Below, one piece after another: positions 26,112-34,278 of a DNA stretch of 57,595 nt (within the stretch, counting starts at the first letter, position 1; each line of letters opens with the position of its first letter). The DNA is taken from assembly GCA_046296655.1 (NCBI GenBank), contig JBKBLE010000013.1, forward strand, positions 1 through 57,595. Reading direction: 5' to 3'. Origin of the DNA: Cloacibacterium sp046296655 (lineage in GTDB: Bacteria; Bacteroidota; Bacteroidia; Flavobacteriales; Weeksellaceae). The notes beneath the pieces were generated by a model. That model did no database searches. It saw only the letters and a program-made list of their open reading frames with translations, and was not told the origin of the DNA. The translations under genes were made by a program, and so were the position numbers.

Positions 26112-27083
26112 ATGGAATTCATAGACAGATATCAAGAAATAGTTGCCAAAGCAATCGAAAAACACTCCTTCAAAAATAAGCCAACCGAACTTTACGAGCC
26201 CATGAATTACATCATTTCTCATGGCGGAAAAAGATTAAGACCCATCATGGTTCTTATGGCTAATGAACTTTTTGGTGGAAATATTGAAAAAGCCATCAAA
26301 CCCGCTCTTGCCATAGAGTTTTTCCATAATTTCACACTCATTCATGATGATATTATGGATGATGCACCACTCAGAAGAGGAAAACCTACCATTCATACAT
26401 TACATGGAATTAATATCGGTATACTTTCCGGGGATGCATTACTGATAAAAGCTTACCAATTTTTTGAAGATTTAGAACCAGAACTTTTCAAAGAATGTAT
26501 TAAAATTTTCTCTGAAACAGGTGCTGTTCTTTGTGAAGGTCAACAAATGGATGTGAACTTCGAAACCATGAAAAACGTAACCTATGATGATTACATAGAA
26601 ATGATTACCAACAAAACAGGAGTTCTAAGTGCCGCTTCGTTCCAAATTGGAGCGCTCATTGCTGGTGCCAAAAAAGAAGATGCAGAACTTCTTTATAATT
26701 TCGGAAAACACATTGGTATTGCCTTCCAAATTATGGATGATTATTTAGATGTTTTCGGGAATGTAGAACAGTTTGGTAAAAAACACGCTGGTGATATTTA
26801 TGAAAACAAAAAAACCGTGCTTTATTTCCTTGCGATGGAACATGCCAATGAAGCAGAGAAAAAAGAACTCGATTACTGGTATTCTAAAAAAACTGAAAAT
26901 ATAGACAAAATCTACAGCGTAGAGAAAATTTTCAGAAGAAATAAAGTAGACGAAAAAGTACTTAGACTAATTCAAAAACACAACGAAATAGGTCACGATT
27001 TCTTAAAACAAATTGACGCACCAGAAGAAAAGAAAAAACCTTTCATGGAATTGGCTAATTATTTATTGAGAAGAAACTCATAA
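26112..27083 (+). CDS. Polyprenyl (trans-isoprenyl) diphosphate synthase
   Basis: 323 aa. First Asp-rich motif DDIMDDAPLRRGKPT (about 81-95), second Asp-rich motif DDYLDVFG with GKKHAGDIYENKKT. GGKRLRPIMVLMANELFGG binds IPP. It condenses IPP units onto allylic diphosphates; the chain length (farnesyl, geranylgeranyl, or octaprenyl for menaquinone) cannot be decided by eye. The GSCFA gene starts 1 bp after its stop codon. Confidence 0.93.
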   Translation: MEFIDRYQEIVAKAIEKHSFKNKPTELYEPMNYIISHGGKRLRPIMVLMANELFGGNIEKAIKPALAIEFFHNFTLIHDDIMDDAPLRRGKPTIHTLHGINIGILSGDALLIKAYQFFEDLEPELFKECIKIFSETGAVLCEGQQMDVNFETMKNVTYDDYIEMITNKTGVLSAASFQIGALIAGAKKEDAELLYNFGKHIGIAFQIMDDYLDVFGNVEQFGKKHAGDIYENKKTVLYFLAMEHANEAEKKELDYWYSKKTENIDKIYSVEKIFRRNKVDEKVLRLIQKHNEIGHDFLKQIDAPEEKKKPFMELANYLLRRNS

Positions 27084-27084
27084 A

Positions 27085-28035
27085 ATGAAATTCAGAACAG
27101 AAGTCCATATTCCTATTTCTGAAAAGAAAATCCTTTTAACCGACAGCATTTTTTCTGTCGGTTCTTGCTTTGCTGCAGAAATGTCTCAACTGCTCAAAAA
27201 CGGACAAATGCAGACACTTTGCAATCCTTTTGGAACGATTTTTAACCCATTTTCGTTGAATATTGCCATCCAAAATCTACACGATTGCAAAAAGTACAAA
27301 GAAGAAGATTTAATCTTCTATAATCAAGAGTACATTTCGCTGAACCACCACACTTCTTTCAATAGTTTTTATGCACATAAAACCCTAGAAAGAATTAATC
27401 AAAACATAGAAACAGGAAATCAATTTCTACAAAAAACCAATTGGGTGATTATCACCTACGGAACTTCATTTATCTACGAATTTTTGCCTAAAAATCAATT
27501 GGTAGCGAACTGTCATAAAATTCCGCAAAAGTTCTTTCACAAAAGACTTTTAACTGATGAAGAATTGAAAAATTCCATCACAGAAACCATAGAAAATCTA
27601 AAAGATATTTGCGAAAATGACGTTCAGATTCTATTTACGGTTTCACCAGTTCGTCATACCAAAGATGGAATGACCGAAAATCAATTGAGTAAATCTAAGC
27701 TGATTTGTGCACTTCATGAAACACTTCCCCATTTCGAAAACTGTCATTATTTACCGATTTACGAAATCATGATAGACGATTTGCGTGATTACAGATTTTA
27801 CAAAGAAGACTTAATTCATCCCAATAATCAAGCGATTCAGTACATTTGGGAAAAATTCGGGAATGCTTATTTTTCAGAAGAAGTAAAAGATTTCATTACC
27901 GAAAACTACAAAATAAAAGTAGCTTTAGAACACCGCCCAAATGACGAAAAATCTCCAAAATATTTGGAATTTTTAGAAAAATTAAAAGAAAAAATAGCAC
28001 TTCAACAACAGAAAGTAAAACATAAGATATTTTAA
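27085..28035 (+). CDS. GSCFA domain protein
   Basis: 316 aa. The family name motif is in SIFSVGSCFAAEMSQLL (about residues 22-38). Later blocks include NPFGTIFNP, SVRTK-like TVSPVRHTKDG and HPNNQAIQYIWE, the last holding an SGNH-hydrolase-like His. GSCFA proteins are common in Bacteroidota and related to the SGNH/GDSL esterases; no substrate is known. It is coupled to the prenyl synthase gene. Confidence 0.92.
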   Translation: MKFRTEVHIPISEKKILLTDSIFSVGSCFAAEMSQLLKNGQMQTLCNPFGTIFNPFSLNIAIQNLHDCKKYKEEDLIFYNQEYISLNHHTSFNSFYAHKTLERINQNIETGNQFLQKTNWVIITYGTSFIYEFLPKNQLVANCHKIPQKFFHKRLLTDEELKNSITETIENLKDICENDVQILFTVSPVRHTKDGMTENQLSKSKLICALHETLPHFENCHYLPIYEIMIDDLRDYRFYKEDLIHPNNQAIQYIWEKFGNAYFSEEVKDFITENYKIKVALEHRPNDEKSPKYLEFLEKLKEKIALQQQKVKHKIF

Positions 28036-28041
28036 TTTATA

Positions 28042-28120
28042 TCAATAGGAACATTGTCACTCTGAGCGAAGTCGAAGAGTAGCCCGTTATTAAAAAAGCA
28101 AATTTCAATTGGCTTTAGCC
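28042..28120 (-). repeat. Dispersed ~80-bp repeat, inverted copy of 40847-40926
   Basis: Contains GTCACTCTGAGCGAAGTCGA, AGAGTAGCCCGTTAT and CAATTGGCTTTAGCC. The reverse complement of the same block occurs at 40847-40926. It lies in the intergenic gap before the GNAT gene. Confidence 0.85.
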
Positions 28121-28132
28121 AAAACCTAAAAT

Positions 28133-28642
28133 ATGAAAATCAGAAAAATCAATATTGACGATTTAGAAACGCTTAGAAATCTCAGTATTCAAACCTTCAA
28201 GGAAACCTTTGAAGAAGTGAATACTGAAGAAGATATGCAAAAATATTTGGATGAAAATCTGAGCATTGAAAAGCTAAAAACTGAACTCGAAAATGTAAAT
28301 TCGGAGTTTTATTTCGCTGAAAATAATGATGAAATTTTGGGTTACTTAAAACTGAATTTCAAAGATGCTCAAACCGAAAAATTAGAAGAAAATCACTTCG
28401 AAATTGAAAGAATTTATGTTTTAAAAGCGTTTTTAGGCCAAAAAATCGGACAAATTCTTTTTGACAAAGCCATAGAAATCGGGAGAGAAAAGAATTTAGA
28501 ATATGTTTGGCTTGGTGTTTGGGAAGAAAATCACAGAGCCATTCGTTTTTACGAAAAAAATGGTTTTGAAATCTTCGGAAAACATGACTTTGTTCTCGGA
28601 GAAGATGTACAAACAGACTTACTCATGAAAATGAAAATATAA
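28133..28642 (+). CDS. GNAT-family N-acetyltransferase
   Basis: 169 aa. The GNAT acetyl-CoA loop lies in IERIYVLKAFLGQKIGQILF (Q/RxxGxG/A-type), followed by the conserved WLGVWEENHRAIRFYEKNGF motif. It resembles RimI/protein or small-molecule acetyltransferases; the substrate is unknown. Dispersed repeats lie on both sides (28042-28120 and 28655-28785). Confidence 0.9.
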   Translation: MKIRKINIDDLETLRNLSIQTFKETFEEVNTEEDMQKYLDENLSIEKLKTELENVNSEFYFAENNDEILGYLKLNFKDAQTEKLEENHFEIERIYVLKAFLGQKIGQILFDKAIEIGREKNLEYVWLGVWEENHRAIRFYEKNGFEIFGKHDFVLGEDVQTDLLMKMKI

Positions 28643-28654
28643 ATTCATGTTTGT

Positions 28655-28785
28655 CATTCTGAATGGAGCATAGCATAATCAAATAAAAAGTGAAACTTTA
28701 AATGAAGATTACGAACGAAGTTCAGAAGAATCTATTCACAAGAGATTCTTCACTCCATTTTATTTTGTTCAGAATGACAAAATAC
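28655..28785. repeat. Dispersed inverted repeat (GTCATTCTGAA ... TTCAGAATGAC)
   Basis: The intergenic segment starts with TTTGTCATTCTGAATGGAGC and ends with TTTTGTTCAGAATGACAAAA, complementary ends enclosing an inner arm pair AGAATCT/AGATTCT. The same TTCAGAATGACA motif recurs inside the glycosyltransferase gene at 40058-40071. Its right end supplies the -33 TTG of the tatD promoter. Confidence 0.65.
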
Positions 28786-28796
28786 AAATAAATTTG
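28765..28796 (+). promoter_or_regulatory. Promoter of tatD, giving a very short leader
   Basis: TTG (28765-28767), 21 bases, TAAATTTG (28789-28796), matching TTG/TAnnTTTG. The ATG follows 6 bp after the -7 element, so the message would be leaderless or nearly so. Confidence 0.65.
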
Positions 28797-28802
28797 TAAA
28801 TA

Positions 28803-29567
28803 ATGATTGACACACATACACACTTATATTCAGAAGAATTTGATGAAGACAGAACAGAAATGATAAAACGCGCCATTAATAAGGGCGTTACCGAATTTTA
28901 TCTTCCTGCCATAGATTCAGAATCTCACGAAAAAATGCTTCATTTAGAAGCAGAATATCCCAACCAGATTTTCGCAATGATGGGATTGCATCCTTGTTAT
29001 GTAAAACCAGAAACGTGGGAAAAAGAATTAGAAATTGTAGAAAATTATTTGAATCAAAGAAGTTTCCCAGCCATTGGTGAAATCGGAATTGATTTGTATT
29101 GGGACAAAACTACGCTTGATATTCAAATAAAAGCTTTTGAAAAACAGATAGATTGGGCAATTGAAAGAGATTTACCTATTGTCATTCATACCAGAGAAAG
29201 TTTTGATGAAACTTTTGAAGTTTTAGAACGTAAAAAACACCCAAAATTGCGAGGTATTTTCCATTGTTTCAGTGGAAATTTAGAACAAGCAAAACATGCG
29301 ATAGATTTAAATTTCCTTCTCGGAATTGGTGGCGTTGTTACGTTTAAAAATGGTAAAATCGACCAATTTTTACATGAAATTCCTTTAGAAAAAATTGTTT
29401 TAGAAACAGATTCTCCTTATTTGGCACCAGTTCCGCACCGTGGAAAAAGAAATGAAAGTTCTTACCTGGATTTGGTCGTTGGGAAACTCGTCTATATTTA
29501 CAACAAAGATTTTGCAGAAATTGATAGAATCACTACCGAAAACGCACATCGTATTTTCGGGAAGTAA
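28803..29567 (+). CDS. TatD-family metal-dependent hydrolase
   Basis: 254 aa TIM-barrel hydrolase. N-terminal metal ligands are MIDTHTHLYSEEF; others are IGEIGIDLYWD, IVIHTRESFDE, GIFHCFSGN and VLETDSPYLAPVPHRGKRNE. The full set of TatD metal ligands (H, H, E, H, H, D) is visible. TatD proteins are 3'-5' exonucleases of DNA/RNA; the name does not imply Tat transport. It has its own promoter and terminator. Confidence 0.95.
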   Translation: MIDTHTHLYSEEFDEDRTEMIKRAINKGVTEFYLPAIDSESHEKMLHLEAEYPNQIFAMMGLHPCYVKPETWEKELEIVENYLNQRSFPAIGEIGIDLYWDKTTLDIQIKAFEKQIDWAIERDLPIVIHTRESFDETFEVLERKKHPKLRGIFHCFSGNLEQAKHAIDLNFLLGIGGVVTFKNGKIDQFLHEIPLEKIVLETDSPYLAPVPHRGKRNESSYLDLVVGKLVYIYNKDFAEIDRITTENAHRIFGK

Positions 29568-29594
29568 TTTCACGCAAAGACGCAGAAGAAAAGC

Positions 29595-29628
29595 AAAGAC
29601 CGCAATGAATTTCATTACGGTCTTTTTT
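29595..29628 (+). terminator. Terminator after tatD, within a dispersed repeat
   Basis: Stem AAGACCGCAATG / CATTACGGTCTT with one mismatch and a T run. It is embedded in the CACGCAAAGACGCA / TGCGTCATTGCGTGAAA dispersed repeat that flanks it on both sides. Confidence 0.75.
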
Positions 29629-29681
29629 ATAAATAATCTTTGCGCACATTGCGAAAAATCTTTGCGTCATTGCGTGAAAAC

Positions 29682-30932
29682 CTATTTCTTTCTATAAAAA
29701 ACCTTCTTTTTCGGTTTTTTAAAGTTAATGTCTTCCTTTTTCTGCGGTTTTGGTCTAGGGGTAAAAGGTTTATTATTAGAATCTCTTTTTTGTTCTACCA
29801 AATTATCTGTATGAAAAGGGTGCTCTTTCACCACAGGGATTTTCTTGCCAATCAACTTTTCTGTATTTCTAAGATTTACTAAATCTAATCCATCTACAAA
29901 CGAAATAGAAGTTCCTTCTGCTCCCGCTCTTCCTGTTCTACCAATTCGGTGAACGTAGGTTTCAGAAACGTCTGAAAGCTCGAAATTAATTACATATTTT
30001 AAGTCATCAATATCTATTCCTCTTGCTGCAATATCTGTCGCCACCAAAACTGTCGTTTTCTTATTTTTGAAATTACTCAGCGCGGTTTGTCTAGCGTTTT
30101 GAGATTTATTTCCATGAATCGCTTCTGCTGAAATATTATCTTTATGAAGTTTTCTGGCAATTTTATCAGAACCGTGTTTTGTTCTGGCAAAAACCAATAC
30201 TTGGTCTAACTTTTCATCTTGAAGAATGTGAGTCAACAAATCTAATTTATCGTCTTTTTCTACAAAATAAATCGATTGATTAATCGTATCAGCAGTAGAT
30301 GAAACAGGAGCAACCTCTACTTTTACAGGCTTATGAAGCATAGAATTCGCCAATTCTTGAATTTCTTTAGGAAAAGTCGCTGAGAAAAACAAAGTCTGTC
30401 TTTTCGGCGAAAGCAACTTCACTACTCTTTTCACATCGTGAACAAAACCCATATCAAGCATTCTATCCGCTTCATCCAAAACAAAAATTTCTAAATTTTT
30501 AAGCGAAATAATACCTTGATTGATGAAATCGAGTAATCTTCCTGGAGTGGCTACCAAAATATCAACCCCTTTTTTCAGAGCTTGTTCTTGAGCGCCTTGT
30601 TTTACGCCTCCGAAAATCACCAAAGTTTTCAACGGCAAATGTCTTCCGTAAGCTTTGAAACTTTCTTCAATTTGAATCGCTAATTCTCTGGTTGGCGTAA
30701 GAATTAAAGCCTTAATTTGATGGTTTTTGGTGTTTTTATGATAAAGATTTTGCAAAATAGGAATGGCAAATGCTGCAGTTTTTCCGGTTCCTGTTTGAGC
30801 AGTTCCTAGTAAGTCTTTGCCTTCTAATAAATGTGGAATCGCTTGTGATTGAATAGGTGTTGGTTTTTCATAACCTTCTTGGGTAAGCGCATCAAGGATA
30901 GGCTTAATCAATTGTAAATCTGTAAATAACAA
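29682..30932 (-). CDS. DEAD-box RNA helicase, RhlE-like
   Basis: 416 aa. The core has YEKPTPIQSQAIPHL (Q motif), TAQTGTGKTAAF, PTRELAIQ, VATPGRLLDF, DEADRMLDMGF, SATFPKEI, IHGNKSQNARQ, ARGIDIDD and HRIGRTGRAG. A short basic tail (KPKKKVFYRKK) may bind RNA. It is smaller than the other DEAD-box gene in the window and lacks its RRM. The stop lies about 50 bp from the end of tatD's terminator repeat, on the opposite strand. Confidence 0.93.
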   Translation of the reverse strand: MLFTDLQLIKPILDALTQEGYEKPTPIQSQAIPHLLEGKDLLGTAQTGTGKTAAFAIPILQNLYHKNTKNHQIKALILTPTRELAIQIEESFKAYGRHLPLKTLVIFGGVKQGAQEQALKKGVDILVATPGRLLDFINQGIISLKNLEIFVLDEADRMLDMGFVHDVKRVVKLLSPKRQTLFFSATFPKEIQELANSMLHKPVKVEVAPVSSTADTINQSIYFVEKDDKLDLLTHILQDEKLDQVLVFARTKHGSDKIARKLHKDNISAEAIHGNKSQNARQTALSNFKNKKTTVLVATDIAARGIDIDDLKYVINFELSDVSETYVHRIGRTGRAGAEGTSISFVDGLDLVNLRNTEKLIGKKIPVVKEHPFHTDNLVEQKRDSNNKPFTPRPKPQKKEDINFKKPKKKVFYRKK

Positions 30933-31274
30933 ATGTTTAAATTTTAAAAAATGTGTGCGGGCGAAGTATTTTACTTCAACATTTTTTGCTCAAAAAATCT
31001 GTGATATATTTACAGAAATTTGAAAAAAGTATCTTCTACTTTGGCTAAAGAATGCCGCGAATAATGGGACAAAGATAGTCTTTTAGAAATAAATGAAAAA
31101 AGAATTATTTATAAACCACAAAAGAGACAAAAGAAATACATGAAAACAAGTACTTCAAAAGCAAAAAAAGTAAAATATTTCGCTTTTTTTACTTTTGAAT
31201 AGCTTATCAACTAAAGATTTTTTTTGCTTTTGCGGATTAAAAATAAAATTTTAAATAATTATTATGTACTAAAA
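30933..31274. other. Intergenic region with no gene
   Basis: About 340 bp between the RhlE-like helicase and obgE. AT-rich with A/T homopolymers. No open frame, RNA structure or strong promoter was found, except an ordinary helicase leader on the minus strand. Confidence 0.5.
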
Positions 31275-31298
31275 AAGCGCTCAAAAATGAACGCTTTC
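31275..31298 (-). terminator. Terminator after obgE
   Basis: Stem AAAGCG.TC / GA.CGCTTT with a short A-rich loop, 10 bp past the obgE stop and followed by T residues on the minus strand. Confidence 0.7.
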
Positions 31299-31307
31299 TT
31301 TATTTTT

Positions 31308-32291
31308 TTATCCGTGTAATTTCTTCCAGATTACATCTTTCAGTTCTACCAAACCTTCTTGCGTAACTCCTGAAAAGAAAAGCGGTTTCAGTTTTTCTGG
31401 AAACTCTGCGGTGATTTCTTTTTTCAATTCATCATCTAGCAAATCTGATTTAGAAATAGAAACAATGATGTCTTTATCTATTAATTCTGGATTGTATTCT
31501 TCTAGCTCTTTGTAGAGTATTTGGTATTCTTTATAATGGTCTATAGAATCTGCAGGAATCATAAAAAGCAAGATAGAGTTTCGCTCAATATGTCTTAAAA
31601 ATCTATGACCAAGACCTTTTCCTTCTGCAGCTCCTTCAATAATTCCGGGAATATCTGCCATTACAAAAGACTTGAAATTTCTGTATTCTACAATTCCTAA
31701 ATTGGGAGTTAATGTAGTAAAGGCATAATCTGCGATTTTTGGTTTTGCCGCAGAAACAGCAGCTAAAAGTGTAGATTTTCCAGCATTTGGAAAGCCAACT
31801 AATCCTACATCTGCTAAAATTTTGAGTTCAAAAACCACGTAACCTTCTTCACCGGGCATTCCTGGTTGTGCATATCTCGGAGTTTGATTGGTAGAAGACT
31901 TGAAATGCACATTTCCAAGACCTCCCATTCCTCCTTTCATGATGATGATTTCTTGTCCATCTTCCATGATTTCTCCGATAATTTCTCCGTCTTCATTTTT
32001 GGCAATTGTACCGATAGGAACATTAATGTAAACATCTGCTCCAGAAGCTCCAGTCAATTGGTTTTTGCCACCATTTTCGCCGCGTTCTGCCTTTACATGA
32101 CGAGTATAACGAAGCGGAAGCAATGTCCATTCCTGAGCATTTCCTCTCATAATAACATGTCCTCCTCTTCCTCCATCGCCACCATCAGGTCCACCTTTGG
32201 GAATATATTTTTCTCTTCGAAGATGCGCAGAACCAGCACCACCGTGACCTGATTTACAATGTATTTTTACGTAATCTACAAAATTGCTCAT
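31308..32291 (-). CDS. obgE: GTPase ObgE/CgtA
   Basis: 327 aa from MSNFVDYVKIHCKSG (ATG 32291). A longer frame starts at 32324 but its first 11 residues come from a dispersed repeat. The glycine-rich Obg domain (1-160) has GGDGGRGGHVI; the G domain has GFPNAGKSTLL (G1), TTLTP (G2), DIPGIIEGAAEGKGLGHRFL (G3) and SKSD (G4). It is a ribosome-assembly GTPase. It lacks the long C-terminal extension of some Obg proteins. It is downstream of adk, separated by repeat DNA. Confidence 0.96.
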   Translation of the reverse strand: MSNFVDYVKIHCKSGHGGAGSAHLRREKYIPKGGPDGGDGGRGGHVIMRGNAQEWTLLPLRYTRHVKAERGENGGKNQLTGASGADVYINVPIGTIAKNEDGEIIGEIMEDGQEIIIMKGGMGGLGNVHFKSSTNQTPRYAQPGMPGEEGYVVFELKILADVGLVGFPNAGKSTLLAAVSAAKPKIADYAFTTLTPNLGIVEYRNFKSFVMADIPGIIEGAAEGKGLGHRFLRHIERNSILLFMIPADSIDHYKEYQILYKELEEYNPELIDKDIIVSISKSDLLDDELKKEITAEFPEKLKPLFFSGVTQEGLVELKDVIWKKLHG

Positions 32292-32374
32292 ATTTTTTTG
32301 CTTTCGGCTTTCAGCTTTAAGCAATCTGCTTTTAAAATTTTACGCTGAAAGCGGATTGCTGATCGCAGATTGCA
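32292..32374. repeat. GCTGATTGC-type dispersed repeat between adk and obgE
   Basis: Carries CTTTCGGCTTTCAGC, AAGCAATCTGCTTTTAAAAT and GCGGATTGCTGATCGCAGAT. Related sequence lies at 32955-33000, at 33425-33460 and inside polA at 43370-43456. Confidence 0.7.
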
Positions 32375-32953
32375 TTATTTTATTTTTTCTACTTCGGCAA
32401 AAAGTTTTTCAGAAATTTCAGAGATTTCTCCTACACCGTTTATCTCTACATACTTTCCTTGTTGTTTGTAAAGTTCTGCTACTTCTGCAGTTTTGGCATA
32501 GTATTCTTTAATTCTGTTTCTGATAATGCTTTCTTCGCTATCATCTACTCTACCAGAAGTTTCGCCACGTTTTAGCAATCTTTGCACTAAGATTTCGTCT
32601 TCTACAATAAGTGAAAGGCATACAGAAATTTCTGAATGTAATTGTTCTTTTACAATTTGGTCTAAAACTTCAGTTTGGTAAGAAGTTCTTGGGAAACCAT
32701 CGAAAATAAAACCATTAGTATCTGTAGGTTTTTTTAGCTCATCTACTAACATATCAATGGTTACTTGGTCAGGAACCAATTCTCCTTTGTCAATATAATA
32801 TTTAGCCAATTTTCCTAATTCCGTATTATTTTTCATGTTAAAACGGAACAAATCACCTGTAGAAATTTGCTTAAGGTTAAATTTTTCAATTAGGTTTTGT
32901 GCTTGGGTTCCTTTACCACTTCCTGGAGGACCGAATAGAACGATGTTTATCAT
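32375..32953 (-). CDS. adk: Adenylate kinase
   Basis: 192 aa, short form without the zinc/LID extension. Walker A GPPGSGKGTQA (residues 7-17), STGDLFR, FDGFPRTSYQ and RLLKRGETSGRVDDSEE identify it. It catalyses ATP + AMP to 2 ADP. It lies upstream of obgE and downstream of a broken four-helix-bundle gene and hpt on the same strand; repeats fill the gaps, so the operon status is unclear. Confidence 0.97.
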   Translation of the reverse strand: MINIVLFGPPGSGKGTQAQNLIEKFNLKQISTGDLFRFNMKNNTELGKLAKYYIDKGELVPDQVTIDMLVDELKKPTDTNGFIFDGFPRTSYQTEVLDQIVKEQLHSEISVCLSLIVEDEILVQRLLKRGETSGRVDDSEESIIRNRIKEYYAKTAEVAELYKQQGKYVEINGVGEISEISEKLFAEVEKIK

Positions 32954-33024
32954 TTTTTAGCATTCGGCAATCTGCTTTTAGCTTTCAGCTTTGCAATGCC
33001 AATTTTTTTTATGGTTAATACTTT

Positions 33025-33406
33025 TTATCTATTTTTCTTTTTATTAATATCTTCTTCAATTTTGAGAATTAGTTTTGAGATTTTAATTTTTAATTCTTCT
33101 GCTTTTGGAGTTAATTCTATAAATTTCTCTTCTGATATATAATTCAAATCTTTTGAGAGCAAAAGTATATATTCTACTTCAAATGCAGAACCAGATGCAT
33201 TTCTCAAAAATCTTTTAAAATCTTCATCACTTCCTCTACCACAACCTTCTACTATATTTATTCCTATAGAACTTGATGCTCTTCTAATATGCGATGTAAG
33301 CCCAAATATTTATTTCTTCTTTTGGAAAACTTTCAGTTATTCTATAAACTTCTAAAGTCAATAAATGACTCAATTTCCAAATATCATATTTTTTATTATC
33401 ACGCAT
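33025..33406 (-). pseudogene. Four-helix-bundle protein (S23/TIGR02436 type) with one frameshift
   Basis: From the ATG at 33406 the frame reads MRDNKKYDIWKLSHLLTLEV...SFPKEEIN, then runs into a stop. The +1-shifted frame continues GLTSHIRRASSSIGINIVEG, CGRGSDEDFKRFLRNASGSA and on to the normal end EEDINKKKNR. Removing one base in the ATATTTGGG run (near 33300) restores a complete protein of about 126 aa. The family was first noted in 23S rRNA intervening sequences and is of unknown function. The mutation is in a homopolymer-like context, so sequencing error is possible. Confidence 0.8.
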
Positions 33407-33459
33407 TTTGATTATTAGTTTTTTTTTGCTGATTGCTGATTGCAGAAAGCTGACTGCAA

Positions 33460-34014
33460 TCAATGATTTATTCTACCATCTTCTAATTGGTACAAATCTG
33501 GTAAGTTTCTTCCTAATTCATCATAATCTAATCCATAACCCAACACGAATTTATTAGGAATTTCTTTGGCTACATAATGTATTTTGAAATCTTTTTTATA
33601 GACTTCTGGTTTCAATAAAAGTGTTGCCACTTTTAGAGATTTTGGTCTCTGTGTATTTTCGAAATAATTATATAAACTCTCGATGGTATTACCTGTATCT
33701 ACAATATCTTCCATTAAGATAATGTGTCTTCCTTCTACTTCTTTTGTCAAGTCCATTTTCTTGTAAACAATCCCTGTAGATTGAGTTCCAGCATAAGAAG
33801 ACATTTGGATAAATGCCAATTCGCATTTCCCTGGATAATACTTTAAAAAATCAGAAAAAAACATGATTACACCGTTCAAAACCCCGATAAAAACAGGCGT
33901 TTCATCTTTATAATCTTCGTAAACTTTTTCTGCAAGTTTTTTTACGATTTCTTGAAGTTCGTCGTGCTTTAGGTAAGGCACGAAAGATTTGCCGTGAATT
34001 TGTATGCTTTCCAT
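33460..34014 (-). CDS. hpt: Hypoxanthine phosphoribosyltransferase
   Basis: 184 aa type I phosphoribosyltransferase. The PRPP-binding loop is HIILMEDIVDTGNTIESL and the C-terminal loop VLGYGLDYDELGRNLPDLY binds the purine base. It salvages hypoxanthine and guanine. It is upstream of the four-helix-bundle pseudogene and adk on the same strand. Confidence 0.95.
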   Translation of the reverse strand: MESIQIHGKSFVPYLKHDELQEIVKKLAEKVYEDYKDETPVFIGVLNGVIMFFSDFLKYYPGKCELAFIQMSSYAGTQSTGIVYKKMDLTKEVEGRHIILMEDIVDTGNTIESLYNYFENTQRPKSLKVATLLLKPEVYKKDFKIHYVAKEIPNKFVLGYGLDYDELGRNLPDLYQLEDGRINH

Positions 34015-34278
34015 AACTTGTTGTAAGTCGCAAATTTACAGAAATTTTAGGAATTTCGGAGGGTAAATTTGGTTAAAAGGTATATTTTCTGCAATAGGGA
34101 TAGAAGTGAAAATCCTTTTATTTTTCTTTGACAAATGGAAAAATAAAAGATTGTAACGAATAGCCCGACTTTTTCTTGCTTTGGCAAAAGTAAAGGCAGA
34201 AAAAGATTGCCCTGAATATTTAGGATTTTAGATTTAGGATTTTAGATTTGGGATTTCGGATTTATGATTTATGATTTT

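Noticed and set aside
33207..33406. Separate small gene from the ATG at 33406
   Set aside because: It is the N-terminal half of the frameshifted four-helix-bundle gene and not an independent gene.
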